Positions 20,241 through 30,262 of a stretch of DNA of 64,000 nt are shown here, piece after piece (position 1 is the first letter of the stretch; the number at the start of each line of letters is the position of its first letter). The notes below the pieces were generated by a model. It worked only from the letters and a program-made list of their open reading frames with translations, was not told where the DNA came from and did not search any database. The position numbers and the translations under genes were made by a program. The stretch spans positions 5,426,501 to 5,490,500 of the forward strand of contig NZ_CP056030.1 of the NCBI RefSeq assembly GCF_013374995.1, in the 5' to 3' direction. This DNA comes from Pseudomonas eucalypticola (lineage in GTDB: Bacteria > Pseudomonadota > Gammaproteobacteria > Pseudomonadales > Pseudomonadaceae).

Positions 20241-21686
20241 ATGCAATGGGAAGTCGTCATCGGGCTGGAGATTCATACTCAGCTCACCACCCAGTCGAAG
20301 ATTTTCTCCGGCAGTTCCACGACGTTCGGCTCCGAGCCCAACACCCAGGCCAGCCTGGTAGACCTGGGCATGCCCGGCGTGCTGCCAGTACTGAACCAGG
20401 AAGCCGTGCGCATGGCGGTCAAGTTCGGCCTGGCCATCGACGCCGAGATCGGCCAGCACAACGTGTTCGCCCGCAAGAACTACTTCTACCCTGACCTGCC
20501 CAAGGGTTACCAGATCAGCCAGATGGAACTGCCGATCGTCGGCAAGGGCCACCTGGACATCACCCTGGAAGACGGCACCGTCAAGCGTATCGGCGTGACC
20601 CGTGCGCACCTGGAAGAAGACGCTGGCAAAAGCCTGCACGAAGACTTCAACGGCCTCACCGGCGTCGACCTCAACCGTGCCGGCACGCCGCTGCTGGAAA
20701 TCGTTTCCGAGCCGGACATGCGCAGCGCCAAGGAAGCCGTTGCCTACGTCAAGGCCATGCACGCCTTGGTGCGCTACCTGGGCATCTGCGACGGCAACAT
20801 GGCCGAAGGCAGCCTGCGCTGCGACTGCAACGTGTCGGTGCGCCCCAAGGGCCAGGTCGAGTTCGGCACCCGCTGCGAGATCAAGAACGTCAACTCGTTC
20901 CGCTTCATCGAGAAGGCGATCAACAGCGAGATCACACGCCAGATCGAACTGATCGAAGACGGCGGCAAGGTCATCCAGCAGACCCGCCTGTACGACCCGA
21001 ACAAGGACGAGACTCGTCCGATGCGCAGCAAGGAAGAAGCCAACGACTACCGTTACTTCCCCGACCCGGACCTGCTGCCGGTGGTCATCGAGGACGCGTT
21101 CCTGGAGGCCACCCGCGCCACCCTGCCCGAGCTGCCACCCGCCAAGCGCGAGCGCTTCCAGAGCCAGTTCGGCCTGTCGGCCTACGATGCCAGCGTACTG
21201 GCTTCCAGCCGCGAACAGGCGGACTACTTCGAGAAAGTGGTGGGCATCAGCGGCGACGCCAAGCTGGCCGCCAACTGGACCATGGTCGAGCTGGGCAGCC
21301 TGCTGAACAAGCTGGGTGTGGAGATCGAACAGTCGCCGGTCAGCGCTGAACAACTGGGCGGCATGCTGCTGCGCATCAAGGACAACACCATCAGCGGCAA
21401 GATCGCCAAGATGGTCTTTGAAGCCATGGCCAATGGCGAAGGCAGCGCGGACGAGATCATCGAAGCCCGTGGCTTGAAGCAGGTTACCGACAGCGGCGCC
21501 ATCGAGAAGGTGCTGGACGAAGTGCTGGCGGCCAACGCCGAGCAGGTCGAACAATACCGCGCCGCCGACGAAGCCAAGCGCGGCAAGATGTTCGGCTTCT
21601 TCGTGGGCCAGGCCATGAAAGCCTCCAAGGGCAAGGCCAACCCGCAACAGGTGAACGAACTGCTGAAAAGCAAGCTCGAAGGCTAA
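20241..21686 (+). CDS. gatB: Glu/Asp-tRNA amidotransferase subunit B
   Basis: A 481-aa GatB of normal size. It starts [15 protein letters not shown] with AAGGAG 8 nt upstream. It contains the kinase-type cradle segments ([29 protein letters not shown]) and the C-terminal YqeY-like tail domain. It phosphorylates the tRNA-bound acid and amidates it with ammonia channelled from GatA. Confidence 0.97.
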   Translation: MQWEVVIGLEIHTQLTTQSKIFSGSSTTFGSEPNTQASLVDLGMPGVLPVLNQEAVRMAVKFGLAIDAEIGQHNVFARKNYFYPDLPKGYQISQMELPIVGKGHLDITLEDGTVKRIGVTRAHLEEDAGKSLHEDFNGLTGVDLNRAGTPLLEIVSEPDMRSAKEAVAYVKAMHALVRYLGICDGNMAEGSLRCDCNVSVRPKGQVEFGTRCEIKNVNSFRFIEKAINSEITRQIELIEDGGKVIQQTRLYDPNKDETRPMRSKEEANDYRYFPDPDLLPVVIEDAFLEATRATLPELPPAKRERFQSQFGLSAYDASVLASSREQADYFEKVVGISGDAKLAANWTMVELGSLLNKLGVEIEQSPVSAEQLGGMLLRIKDNTISGKIAKMVFEAMANGEGSADEIIEARGLKQVTDSGAIEKVLDEVLAANAEQVEQYRAADEAKRGKMFGFFVGQAMKASKGKANPQQVNELLKSKLEG

Positions 21687-21714
21687 CCTGCCCCACTGTT
21701 CCGCGCTTCACCAC

Positions 21715-21751
21715 CCCCTGAGGGACCGAGCTTCGCCCGGCCGCTCAGGGG
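21715..21751. repeat. Hairpin with REP-like core after gatB
   Basis: An 8-bp inverted repeat CCCCTGAG / CTCAGGGG encloses GGACCGAGCTTCGCCCGG, a diverged relative of the REP arm at 48360. It lies 28 bp after the gatB stop, without a T tract, and may act as an mRNA 3' end stabiliser or weak terminator. Confidence 0.5.
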
Positions 21752-21794
21752 AATGGCGAGCCTGGAGCAGCGCTGGACAACTGGAGACCGTTGC

Positions 21795-22166
21795 ATGCTG
21801 CGCCTGGCCTTCCCCCTGCTGTTACTCACCCTCCTCGCCGGCTGCGCCAACCACATCATCGACCCCCGCGGTTACGATGAAACCGGCATGGCCACTTTCT
21901 ACGGCGCCCAGCATCAGGGCAAGCCTACCGCCAGTGGCGAGCGGTTCGACCAGCATTCCCTTACCGCCGCCCACCGCCAACTGCCGTTCGGCACCCGCGT
22001 GCTGGTGACCAACCTGGCCAACGGCCGCAAGGTAGCCGTGCGCATCAACGACCGTGGCCCCCACACCCGCGGCCGGCTGATCGACCTGTCACATGAAGCG
22101 GCAGAGCAGTTGGGCATGATCGGTAGCGGAAGCGCGCGAGTGCGGGTACAAAGTCTCAGCGACTGA
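21795..22166 (+). CDS. RlpA-like double-psi beta-barrel lipoprotein
   Basis: A 123-aa protein with an N-terminal lipoprotein signal peptide (lipobox LLAGC at about residues 14-18) and a DPBB domain: MATFYGAQHQGKPTASGE, the His/Asp residues of RINDRGPHTRGRLIDLS. RlpA-type enzymes are lytic transglycosylases acting on denuded glycan. This copy is short and has no SPOR domain, so it is a compact relative of true RlpA. Start is the ATG at 21795, immediately ahead of the signal peptide. Confidence 0.85.
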   Translation: MLRLAFPLLLLTLLAGCANHIIDPRGYDETGMATFYGAQHQGKPTASGERFDQHSLTAAHRQLPFGTRVLVTNLANGRKVAVRINDRGPHTRGRLIDLSHEAAEQLGMIGSGSARVRVQSLSD

Positions 22167-22190
22167 TTCCTTACCTGCGGAGCCTTTCCC

Positions 22191-23276
22191 ATTTTCGACC
22201 TGGATTCCCTCACCACCTTCAGCCTGCTGCAACTGGGCGCGGGCCTGATATTGCTATTGCTCGGTGCCGAGCTGATGGTGCGCGCCGCCGTGCGCCTGGC
22301 CGCCAGTTTCCACGTAAGGCCGTTGATCATCGGCCTGAGCGTGGTTGCCCTGGGCAGCAGCGCACCGCAGATGGCGGTCAGCCTGCAAGCGGCCTTTAAC
22401 GCCGCGCCCGACATTGCCGTGGGCAGCGTATTTGGCAGCAACATCTTCAATGTGCTGGTGACCCTGGGACTGTGCGCGCTGATCATTCCCCTGCGCGTGT
22501 CGCGGCAACTGGTGCGTCTTGATATCCCTTTGATGATTGCCGCCAGCGCCCTGGTCTACGGCCTGGCGCTGAACCAGACCATCGGCCGGCTCGAAGGCGC
22601 GGTGCTGTTGATGGGGCTGGGCGGTTACTGTTACCTGCTGGTGCGCCAGTCGCGGCACCACGGCCGGCCCCATGCCCGCGCCCATACCCCTGCCCGGCCC
22701 GGCCCAGCGCCTTGGCTGAGCACCGTGCTGCTGGCAGTCGCTGGCCTGGGCCTGCTGATCTGGGCGGGGCACCTGATTCTGGATGCAGCGGTGGAACTGG
22801 CGACCGACTACGGTTTCTCGGACAGGATCATCGGGCTGACCATCGTCGCGGTCTGCACCTCGCTCCCTGAGCTGGCCACATCACTGATCGCCGCCATCCG
22901 TGGCGAACGGGAGATTGCCGTGGGCAACGTGGTAGGCAGCAACCTGTTCAACCTGCTGGGCGTGCTGGGGCTGACCGCCGTCATCGCTCCGGCGCCCTTG
23001 TCGGTGTCGCCCAATGCCCTGGACTTCGACCTGCCCGTGATGCTCGGCGTGGCCGTGCTGTGCCTGCCGCTGTTCTACTCCGGCTACCGCATCACCCGTG
23101 CCGAAGGCCTGGTGCTGCTGGGGCTGTTCACCGCCTATGGCCTGCACGTGATCACCTTCACCACCGGCATGGCCCTGGCCGGGCGGCTGGAACACCTGAT
23201 GCTGTTTTACGTCCTGCCGGTGCTGGCGCTCTTCGTGCTTGTCAGCACGCTGCATGCCTGGCGCCGCCAACACTGA
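22191..23276 (+). CDS. CaCA-family Na+/Ca2+-type antiporter (probable ATT start)
   Basis: A polytopic membrane protein with two inverted CaCA halves, each with an alpha repeat: GSSAPQMAVS...GSNIFNVLVTLG and CTSLPELATS...GSNLFNLLGVLG. YrbG-like members exchange Na+ or H+ for Ca2+. The first helix (TFSLLQLGAGLILLLLGAELM) begins before any ATG, GTG or TTG; the first such codon, TTG at 22251, falls within that helix. ATT at 22191 gives IFDLDSLTTFS ahead of the helix and has GGAG 8 nt upstream. Length is 361 aa with ATT. A stop codon (rlpA's own TGA) closes the frame upstream at 22164. Confidence 0.87.
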   Translation: MFDLDSLTTFSLLQLGAGLILLLLGAELMVRAAVRLAASFHVRPLIIGLSVVALGSSAPQMAVSLQAAFNAAPDIAVGSVFGSNIFNVLVTLGLCALIIPLRVSRQLVRLDIPLMIAASALVYGLALNQTIGRLEGAVLLMGLGGYCYLLVRQSRHHGRPHARAHTPARPGPAPWLSTVLLAVAGLGLLIWAGHLILDAAVELATDYGFSDRIIGLTIVAVCTSLPELATSLIAAIRGEREIAVGNVVGSNLFNLLGVLGLTAVIAPAPLSVSPNALDFDLPVMLGVAVLCLPLFYSGYRITRAEGLVLLGLFTAYGLHVITFTTGMALAGRLEHLMLFYVLPVLALFVLVSTLHAWRRQH

Positions 23277-23290
23277 GAGAGGGGAAGCCG

Positions 23291-23668
23291 ATGTCCGACA
23301 ACAACCAATCAGGCGTTCAAATGCGCCGCCAGGTCATGGGTGACGCTTTCGTCGACCGCGCCCTGGGCAATGCCACCGAGTTCAGCCAACCGCTGCAGGA
23401 CTTCGTCAACGAACACGCCTGGGGTAGCGTGTGGAACCGCGGCGGCCTCGAGCTAAAAACCCGCAGCCTGATCACCCTGGCCGCGCTGACGGCGCTCAAA
23501 TGCCCGCAAGAGCTCAAGGGCCACGTGCGTGGCGCCTTGAACAATGGCTGTACGGTAGAAGAAATTCGCGAAGCGCTGCTGCACTGTGCGGTGTACGCCG
23601 GCGTGCCGGCGGCCATCGATGCCTTCCGGGCGGCCCAGGAAGTCATCGACAGCTATCAGCAGCCTTAA
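23291..23668 (+). CDS. Carboxymuconolactone decarboxylase-family protein
   Basis: A 125-aa AhpD-fold protein related to PcaC: VMGDAFVDRALGNATEFSQPL, then NRGGLELKTRSLITLAAL and the helix EEIREALLHCAVYAGVPAAIDAF. It carries a His-Cys pair (LLHC) rather than the CxxC of AhpD, as in gamma-CMD enzymes. The PcaC role (4-carboxymuconolactone to enol-lactone) is possible, but no other pca gene is adjacent, so it may be a paralogue with another substrate. Its TAA overlaps the converging aroP-like stop codon. Confidence 0.82.
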   Translation: MSDNNQSGVQMRRQVMGDAFVDRALGNATEFSQPLQDFVNEHAWGSVWNRGGLELKTRSLITLAALTALKCPQELKGHVRGALNNGCTVEEIREALLHCAVYAGVPAAIDAFRAAQEVIDSYQQP

Positions 23669-25020
23669 GCGCGCAGGCGGCGCTTGAGCGTATACGCCAG
23701 CGCCAGGGCAACCAGCCAGACTGGCATCAGGATGACCGAGATACGGATGCCGGGCGTCAGGTACATCACCAGGATGATCCCGGCGACGAACACCAGGCAC
23801 AGGTAGTTGGTGAACGGGTAGCCCCAGCTCTTGAAGAAGGTGTCTTCGCCGGCCTGGCGCTTGGCCTTGCGGAACTTCAGGTGGGTGATGCTGATGATCA
23901 CCCAGTTGATCACCAGCGCCGCCACCGCCAAGGCCATCAGCAACGGGAACGCCTGGCCCGGCATCAGGTAATTGATCAGCACGCATACGCCAGTGGCCAC
24001 GGCCGAGACGCCCAGTGCGGTCAGGGGTACGCCGCGCTTGTTGACCTTGAGCAGCGCCTTGGGCGCATCACCCTGCACCGCCAGCCCGAACAGCATGCGG
24101 CTGTTGCTGTAGACGCAGCTGTTGTACACCGACAGCGCCGCCGTTAGCACCACGGCGTTGAGCAGCGTGGCCACCAGGTTGCTGTCCAGGGCGTGGAAGA
24201 TCAGCACGAACGGGCTGCCGCCGGTCACCACTTTCTGCCACGGGTACAGCGACAGCAGCACCGCCAGGGCGCCCACGTAGAACAGCAGGATGCGGTAGAT
24301 CACCTGGTTGGTGGCGCGCGGAATGCTGTGCCGGGGGTCGGCCGCTTCGGCCGCGGTGATGCCCACCAACTCCAGGCCGCCGAACGAGAACATGATTACC
24401 GCCATGGCCATGGCCAGGCCGGCGATGCCGTTGGGGAAGAAGCCGCCGTGCTGCCACAGGTTGGCGACGGAGGCCTCGGGCCCGCCGTTGCCGCTGGCCA
24501 GCAGCCAGGCACCGAAGCCGATCATGCAGATAATGGCCGCGACCTTGACCAGCGAGAACCAGAACTCCATCTCGCCGAACACTTTCACCTGGGTGAGGTT
24601 GATCAGGTTGATGAGCACGAAGAACACGGCCGCCGACACCCAGGTCGGCACACTCGGCCACCAGTACTGCACGTAGATGCCCACGGCCGTCAGTTCGGCC
24701 ATGCCCACCAGCACATACACCACCCAGTAGTTCCAGCCCGAGGTGAAACCTGCCAGCTCCCCCCAGTAGCGGCTGGCGAAGTGGCTGAAAGAGCCGGCCA
24801 CCGGCTCGTCCACCACCATTTCACCCAGTTGGCGCATGATGAAGAAGGCCATCAGGCCGGCGATGGCGTAACCGAGGATCACCGACGGCCCGGCCATGTT
24901 GATGGTCTGGGCGATACCCAGGAACAGCCCGGTGCCGATGGCGCCGCCCAGCGCGATCAGCTGGATATGACGGTTCTTCAGGCCCCGATGCAAACCCTCG
25001 GGGGATGATTGTTGGTCCAT
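23665..25020 (-). CDS. aroP: Aromatic amino acid permease (AroP-type APC transporter)
   Basis: A 451-aa APC-superfamily transporter with about twelve helices. The N terminus has the substrate-binding unwound helix GGAIGTGLFLG; signature stretches include GEMVVDEPVAGSFSHFA, GWNYWVVYVLVGMAELTA and MFSFGGLELVGITAAEA, which track closely with E. coli AroP. It imports Phe/Tyr/Trp by proton symport. Substrate assignment within the APC family is an inference; a related neutral amino acid permease is the alternative. The start is the ATG at 25020; the frame upstream is non-homologous. Confidence 0.82.
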   Translation of the reverse strand: MDQQSSPEGLHRGLKNRHIQLIALGGAIGTGLFLGIAQTINMAGPSVILGYAIAGLMAFFIMRQLGEMVVDEPVAGSFSHFASRYWGELAGFTSGWNYWVVYVLVGMAELTAVGIYVQYWWPSVPTWVSAAVFFVLINLINLTQVKVFGEMEFWFSLVKVAAIICMIGFGAWLLASGNGGPEASVANLWQHGGFFPNGIAGLAMAMAVIMFSFGGLELVGITAAEAADPRHSIPRATNQVIYRILLFYVGALAVLLSLYPWQKVVTGGSPFVLIFHALDSNLVATLLNAVVLTAALSVYNSCVYSNSRMLFGLAVQGDAPKALLKVNKRGVPLTALGVSAVATGVCVLINYLMPGQAFPLLMALAVAALVINWVIISITHLKFRKAKRQAGEDTFFKSWGYPFTNYLCLVFVAGIILVMYLTPGIRISVILMPVWLVALALAYTLKRRLRA

Positions 25021-25075
25021 TGAAGCTTCCTTGAGCTCGGATGACTGCTGGCTGGCAGGTGAAGGCGCACAGGAT

Positions 25076-26017
25076 CTAGATCCAGCCGCCCCACTGCAAT
25101 AGGAAAATGCCGATATTCGTCGTAATAGCGGCGGCAACGGTAGTAATCACAATGATTGCCGCCGCCAATTGATGGTTGCCATTGGCCGCGCGGGCCATGA
25201 CATAGCTGGCCGCCGCGGTCGGGCTGCCGATGTACAGAAACAAAATACCCAGCTCGGCGCCGCGAAAACCCAGCAGCCAGGCCACCAGGGTACCCAGCAG
25301 TGGCAGCCAGACCATTTTCACCAGGCTGGCGCTTATCGCCAGGTCACCGCTTTCGCGCAAGGCGGCCAGCGACAAGGTGCCGCCGATGCAGATCAACGCC
25401 AGGGGCAGGCTCATCTGCGCCAGGTAGTCGCCGCTGGTCAGCAACCAGTTGGGCAGGCCGATCTGCAGGTAGGCCATGGGGGCCGCCACCAGCACGCTGA
25501 TGATCAGCGGGTTGCACAGCACGCTCTTGAAGATGCTCCACGGGTCTGACTTGATGTTCGGGCTGTAGATGGCCAGGATCACGGTGGACAGGCTGTTGTA
25601 GAGCAGGATCACCAGCCCGGCCAGAATGGCCCCCAGGGAAATGCCCTGGTCGCCATACATACTGCCAGCCAGGGCCAGGCCAACCACGCCGTTGTTGCCG
25701 CGAAAGGCGCCCTGGGTATAGATGCCGCGGTCCTCGGGCGGGCAGCGCCACAACGCCATCCCCCAGGAGAAGGCGAAGCTGGCGAAGGTCGCGGCAACGA
25801 AGTAGATCAGCAGCCCTGGCTTCATGGCCGCATGCAGGTCGGCGTGGTAAATGCCCAGGAACAGCAGCGCGGGCATGCACACGTTGAAGACCAGGGCGGA
25901 CGCGGTGTAGATGAAACTGTCGTTGATAGCGCCGATGCGCTTGAGGAAAATGCCCAGGAACAGCATGGCGAACACCGGTGCGGTGATGTTCAGCGTCTGT
26001 ATGAAGATGGCCAGCAT
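25076..26017 (-). CDS. AEC (auxin efflux carrier) family transporter
   Basis: A 313-aa membrane protein with about ten helices (MLAIFIQTLNITAPVFAML; SALVFNVCMPALLFLGIY; AAIIVITTVAAAITTN). Bacterial AEC members include malonate and other carboxylate carriers. It lies between garD and aroP, with a 98-bp gap to garD, so co-expression with the sugar-acid genes is possible but not shown. Substrate unknown. Confidence 0.8.
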   Translation of the reverse strand: MLAIFIQTLNITAPVFAMLFLGIFLKRIGAINDSFIYTASALVFNVCMPALLFLGIYHADLHAAMKPGLLIYFVAATFASFAFSWGMALWRCPPEDRGIYTQGAFRGNNGVVGLALAGSMYGDQGISLGAILAGLVILLYNSLSTVILAIYSPNIKSDPWSIFKSVLCNPLIISVLVAAPMAYLQIGLPNWLLTSGDYLAQMSLPLALICIGGTLSLAALRESGDLAISASLVKMVWLPLLGTLVAWLLGFRGAELGILFLYIGSPTAAASYVMARAANGNHQLAAAIIVITTVAAAITTNIGIFLLQWGGWI

Positions 26018-26115
26018 GCCGTGGAAACCTGATTGCCCGTGTTAGGGCGCCAATGATAAGCCCTGCGCCCTTCCACCGACACCACCCAATCCATGGCTTG
26101 CGGCCTTGGGTGTGG

Positions 26116-27669
26116 TCAAGTCACCGGGGCGGGGTTGAACAGCACGATGTCGTTATGCAGCTTGTGCCGCTCGGCCCAGGTCTGCTGCTTGCCGCTGGCG
26201 ACATCCAGATAGTAATGGAACAGCTCCCAGCCCAGCTCCTCGATGGTGGCCCGGCCGGTGGCGATTCGGCCGGCGTCGATATCGATCAGGTCCGGCCAGC
26301 GCCGTGCCAGCTCGGTGCGGGTAGAGACCTTCACCACAGGTGCCATCGCCAGGCCGTAGGGGGTACCGCGTCCGGTGGTGAACACGTGCAGGTTCATGCC
26401 GGCCGCCAATTGCAGGGTGCCGCAGACAAAGTCGCTGGCCGGGGTAGCGCAGAAGATCAGGCCTTTGCGTTGAGCCCGCTCGCCCGGCCCCACCACCGCG
26501 TTGATAGCGCTGTTGCCGGACTTGACGATAGAGCCCAGTGACTTCTCGACGATGTTCGACAGGCCGCCCTTCTTGTTGCCCGGCGTGGTGTTGGCGCTGC
26601 GGTCGGCCTCGCCCTTGGCCAGGTAGCGGTCGTACCAGTCCATCTCGCGCACCAGCGCTTCGGCCACCGCCGGCGTTTCGGCCCTGGAGGTCAGCAGGTA
26701 GATGGCGTCGCGCACTTCGGTCACTTCAGAGAACATCACCGTGGCGCCAGCGCGCAGCAGCAAGTCGCTGGCATACCCCAGCGCCGGGTTGGCGGTGATG
26801 CCGGAAAACGCATCGCTACCGCCGCACTGCATGCCCAGGATCAGTTCGCTGGCCGGGACCGTCTCACGGCGGCGGGCATCGAGTTTTTTCAGGCGCACCT
26901 CGGCCAGCTCCATGATCTGCTCGATCATTTCGGTGAAGCCGTGGCTGGAGTCCTGCAAGCGGTACAGCCAGGGCTCGCTGAGGTCTACGGAAGCATCGTC
27001 CTCGTGCATCACCTGCCCGGCCTGCAGTTTCTCGCAGCCCAGGCTGATGACCAGGGCTTCGCCACCCAGGTTGGGGTTGCGCGCCAGGTTGCGCACGGTA
27101 CGGATAGGAATGTAGGCATCCGCCGCGGTAATGGCCACGCCGCAGCCGTAACTGTGGGTCAGGGCCACCACGTCGTCGACGTGCGGGTACTTGGGCAGCA
27201 GTTCGTCACGGATGCGCTTGACCGCATGGTCCAGCACCCCGGTCACGCACTGCACCGTGGTGGTGATACCCAGGATGTTGCGCGTACCTACCGTGCCGTC
27301 AGCATTGCGGTAGCCCTCGAAGGTAAAGCCTTCCAGGGCCGGCAGCGCCTCGGGCACCGCGTCCGACATCGGCAGGCTGTCCAGCGCCGGGGCGGTGGGC
27401 ATGCGCAGCAGGTCCTCGCGCACCCAGGTGCCGCGGGGGATGGGCTGCAGGGCATAGCCGATGACCTGGCCATAGCGGATCACTTCGCCGCCCTGGGGAA
27501 TGTCCACCAGGTTCACCTTATGGCTCTGCGGCACGTGTTCAAGGGTCACCAGGGCGCCGGGCAGCTCGGTGCCGGCAGGCACGCCCTGGTCATTGACGAT
27601 TACCACGACGTTGTCGCGCTCGTGCAGGCGAATTACCCGCGGCGAGTCAGCGTGCTCAATCAACTGCAT
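26116..27669 (-). CDS. garD: Galactarate dehydratase
   Basis: A 517-aa UxaA/GarD-family enzyme that dehydrates galactarate to 5-dehydro-4-deoxyglucarate. It has an N-terminal SAF-like domain ([14 protein letters not shown]) and a large catalytic part with conserved cysteines ([30 protein letters not shown]). The product is the substrate of KdgD encoded upstream (29197-30108). The altronate dehydratase UxaA is the main alternative, but length and neighbours favour GarD. It starts 12 bp after the MFS gene. Confidence 0.88.
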   Translation of the reverse strand: MQLIEHADSPRVIRLHERDNVVVIVNDQGVPAGTELPGALVTLEHVPQSHKVNLVDIPQGGEVIRYGQVIGYALQPIPRGTWVREDLLRMPTAPALDSLPMSDAVPEALPALEGFTFEGYRNADGTVGTRNILGITTTVQCVTGVLDHAVKRIRDELLPKYPHVDDVVALTHSYGCGVAITAADAYIPIRTVRNLARNPNLGGEALVISLGCEKLQAGQVMHEDDASVDLSEPWLYRLQDSSHGFTEMIEQIMELAEVRLKKLDARRRETVPASELILGMQCGGSDAFSGITANPALGYASDLLLRAGATVMFSEVTEVRDAIYLLTSRAETPAVAEALVREMDWYDRYLAKGEADRSANTTPGNKKGGLSNIVEKSLGSIVKSGNSAINAVVGPGERAQRKGLIFCATPASDFVCGTLQLAAGMNLHVFTTGRGTPYGLAMAPVVKVSTRTELARRWPDLIDIDAGRIATGRATIEELGWELFHYYLDVASGKQQTWAERHKLHNDIVLFNPAPVT

Positions 27670-27681
27670 GAAACCCGCTCC

Positions 27682-29046
27682 TCAAATTTTGGCTGGGGCC
27701 AGTTGCTCGACCGGTTTGCGCGAGCCTTTGCTCGGCGGGTCGGTCAACTCGACCCGTTTGATCTGGCCAACAATCACCAGGTAACTGATCACGGCTACCA
27801 GTGCGTTGGCGCCGACGAACACCAGGGCCCACTTGAACGAGCCGGTGGTGCTGATGATGTAGCCGATGACGATGGGCGTGGTGATCGAAGCGATGTTGCC
27901 GAACATGTTGAACAAGCCACCGCTCAGGCCGGCGATCTGCTTGGGCGAGGTGTCCGACACCACCGCCCAGCCCAGTGCGCCAACCCCTTTGCCGAAGAAC
28001 GCCAAGGCCATGAAGCCCACGACCATCCACTCAATGTCCACGTAATTGCAGGCCACGATGGTGGTCGACAGCAACAGGCCACCGATGATGGGCGCCTTGC
28101 GGGCGAACGTCAGGGAATGGCCGCGGCGCAGGAGCCAGTCGGAAATGATGCCGCCGAGTACGCCGCCGATGAAACCGCAGATAGCGGGCAGCGAGGCGAT
28201 GAAGCCAGCCTTGAGGATGGTCATGCCCCGTTCCTGCACCAGGTATACCGGGAACCAGGTCAGGAAGAAATAGGTGATGCCGTTGATGCAGTACTGGCCC
28301 AGGTACACCCCGAGCATCATGCGGTTGGTCAGCAACTGGCGCACGTAGTCCCATTTCGGTCCTTCGCGCTTGCCCTTGGGCTTGTCGTCCATGTCGACCA
28401 TGCCGCCATTGCCAGCGATGTGTTCCAGCTCCGCCCGGTTGATCATCGGGTGCTGGCGCGGGCTGTGGATGACTTTCAGCCAGACCAGGGAGAACACGAT
28501 ACCGATGCCGCCCATGATCATGAACACATGCTGCCAACCGAAGGTGAACACGATCCAGCCCATCAGCGGCGCGAACAGCACGGTGGCGAAGTATTGCGCG
28601 GAGTTGAATATCGCCGAGGCGGTGCCACGTTCAGCGGTGGGAAACCACGCGGCGACGATGCGCGCGTTGCCTGGGAACGATGGCGCTTCGGCCAGGCCCA
28701 CCAGGAAACGCAGCATGAACAGCGCGACCACCGCGGTGGACACGCCGAAATCACCGACGAAGCCTTGCATCACGGTGAACAGTGACCAGGTAAAAATGCT
28801 CAGGGCGTAGACCTTCTTCGAGCCGAAGCGGTCCAGCAGCCAGCCACCGGGAATTTGCCCGGCCACGTAGGCCCAACCGAAGGCAGAGAAGATGAAACCC
28901 AGGGTGACGGCGTCGATGCCGAGGCTTTTTTGCAGGCTGGAACCGGCAATGGCGATGGTCGCACGGTCGGCGTAGTTGATCGTGGTCACGACAAAAAGCA
29001 TGAGCAGGATCAAATAGCGGACGTGCGTCTGCTTGGCGGCTTGCAT
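27682..29046 (-). CDS. gudP: MFS sugar-acid (D-glucarate/galactarate) transporter
   Basis: A 454-aa major facilitator of the anion:cation symporter branch. It has twelve helices, the loop 2-3 motif GGWLLDRFGSKKVY, and the helix 1 stretch VVTTINYADRATIAI typical of GudP/GarP/ExuT permeases. Location between kdgD and garD makes galactarate/glucarate the likely substrate. A REP-like hairpin (29115-29164) separates it from kdgD. Confidence 0.87.
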   Translation of the reverse strand: MQAAKQTHVRYLILLMLFVVTTINYADRATIAIAGSSLQKSLGIDAVTLGFIFSAFGWAYVAGQIPGGWLLDRFGSKKVYALSIFTWSLFTVMQGFVGDFGVSTAVVALFMLRFLVGLAEAPSFPGNARIVAAWFPTAERGTASAIFNSAQYFATVLFAPLMGWIVFTFGWQHVFMIMGGIGIVFSLVWLKVIHSPRQHPMINRAELEHIAGNGGMVDMDDKPKGKREGPKWDYVRQLLTNRMMLGVYLGQYCINGITYFFLTWFPVYLVQERGMTILKAGFIASLPAICGFIGGVLGGIISDWLLRRGHSLTFARKAPIIGGLLLSTTIVACNYVDIEWMVVGFMALAFFGKGVGALGWAVVSDTSPKQIAGLSGGLFNMFGNIASITTPIVIGYIISTTGSFKWALVFVGANALVAVISYLVIVGQIKRVELTDPPSKGSRKPVEQLAPAKI

Positions 29047-29114
29047 GAAGGTGTACTCCCACTGATTATTTTTTTTAACGCGGGTCTTTCATTCACGGTG
29101 TCACAGTGCGGGAA

Positions 29115-29164
29115 CTGCCTTGCCAACGCGCTTTCACGGCCTCGAAAACTCGCTGGCAAGCCAG
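29115..29164. repeat. Long imperfect hairpin, same family as 39305-39353
   Basis: Two 21-bp arms (29115-29135 and 29144-29164) pair at 17 positions around an 8-nt loop; the core GCTGGCAAGCCAG matches the element after dppA2. It lies 33 bp downstream of the kdgD stop and ahead of gudP, where it could reduce read-through or stabilise the kdgD message. Confidence 0.6.
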
Positions 29165-29196
29165 CCCCACAGGCTTGCTGCAGGCGCGTCTTGAGC

Positions 29197-30108
29197 TTAC
29201 TGCGGGCCCATCTTGTCCATCAGGGCGGCGAGCATTTCGTACTCTTCGCCGGTCAGGTCGGTCAGCGGGGTGCGCACGGGGCCTGCGTCGTAACCGGCGA
29301 TCTTGGCGCCTGCCTTGACGATGCTGACGGCATAGCCCGCTTTGCGGTTGCGGATGTCCAGGTACGGCAGGAAGAAGTCGTCGATCAGCTTGCCAACGGT
29401 GGCGTGATCGTCGCGGGCGATGGCGTGGTAGAAGTCCATCGCGGTTTTCGGGATGAAGTTGAACACCGCCGAGGAGTAGACCGGCACGCCCAGCGCCTTG
29501 TAGGCCGCGGCGTAGACTTCGGCGGTAGGCAGGCCACCCAGGTAGCTGAAGCGGTCGCCCAGGCGGCGGCGGATGGACACCATCAGTTCGATGTCACCCA
29601 GGCCGTCCTTGTAACCGATCAGGTTCGGGCAGCGCTCGGCCAGGCGTTCCAGCTGCGTGGCATTGAGGCGGCACACGTTGCGGTTGTAGACGATCACGCC
29701 AATGTTCACCGACTTGCACACCGCTTCCACGTGGGCAGCGACGCCGTCCTGGCTGGCTTCGGTCAGGTAGTGCGGCAGCAGCAACAGGCCCTTGGCACCC
29801 AGGCGCTCGGCTTCCTGGGCGTATTCGATGGCCTGGCGAGTGGCACCGCCGACGCCGGCCAGGATAGGTACGCTCTTGGCGCAGGTATCGACTGCCGTCT
29901 TGATGACTTGCGAATACTCGCTGGCAGCGAGGGAGAAGAACTCACCGGTACCGCCGGCAGCGAACAGCGCGCTGGCGCCATAGGGGGCCAGCCACTCCAG
30001 GCGCTTGATGTAGCCAGAGCGGTCGAAGTCGCCCTGGGCATTGAAATCGGTCACCGGGAAAGACAGCAGGCCGGCGGAGAGGATGGACTTCAGTTCTTGT
30101 GGATTCAT
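29197..30108 (-). CDS. kdgD: 5-dehydro-4-deoxyglucarate dehydratase
   Basis: A 303-aa DapA-superfamily class I aldolase-like enzyme. The Schiff-base Lys is in [10 protein letters not shown], and the catalytic Tyr is in [10 protein letters not shown]. The phosphate/carboxylate loop is GGTGEFFSL. It decarboxylates and dehydrates KDG to 2,5-dioxovalerate (alpha-ketoglutarate semialdehyde). It is the first gene of the kdgD-gudP-garD block and has a palindromic operator 48 bp upstream (30156-30178). Confidence 0.92.
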   Translation of the reverse strand: MNPQELKSILSAGLLSFPVTDFNAQGDFDRSGYIKRLEWLAPYGASALFAAGGTGEFFSLAASEYSQVIKTAVDTCAKSVPILAGVGGATRQAIEYAQEAERLGAKGLLLLPHYLTEASQDGVAAHVEAVCKSVNIGVIVYNRNVCRLNATQLERLAERCPNLIGYKDGLGDIELMVSIRRRLGDRFSYLGGLPTAEVYAAAYKALGVPVYSSAVFNFIPKTAMDFYHAIARDDHATVGKLIDDFFLPYLDIRNRKAGYAVSIVKAGAKIAGYDAGPVRTPLTDLTGEEYEMLAALMDKMGPQ

Positions 30109-30155
30109 TATTCGAACACCCTGGTTTGCATGGAATGTGCGCTCAGCCTTCGCTG

Positions 30156-30178
30156 ATGTCGTACGTCATCGTACAACT
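30156..30178 (-). promoter_or_regulatory. Candidate GudR/FadR-type operator upstream of kdgD
   Basis: The stretch ATGTCGTACGTCATCGTACA carries two TCGTAC half-sites, forming an interrupted palindrome (GTTGTACGA TGA CGTACGACAT on the minus strand). A closely related perfect palindrome lies upstream of the regulator gene (31186-31195). GntR/FadR proteins often bind such GTAC-centred sites. Assignment to the neighbouring regulator is inference. Confidence 0.6.
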
Positions 30179-30262
30179 GAAATAACGAATGCTCAATAGG
30201 GTGTGCGACGAAATGTCATGGGATTGCGGCGGCCGCTTCCCGAGCAAGCCGGCAAGCAGGCA

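Noticed and set aside
19362-21647. 761-aa minus-strand open frame
   Set aside because: Exactly antisense to gatA/gatB, with the same biased composition; no promoter or ribosome site.
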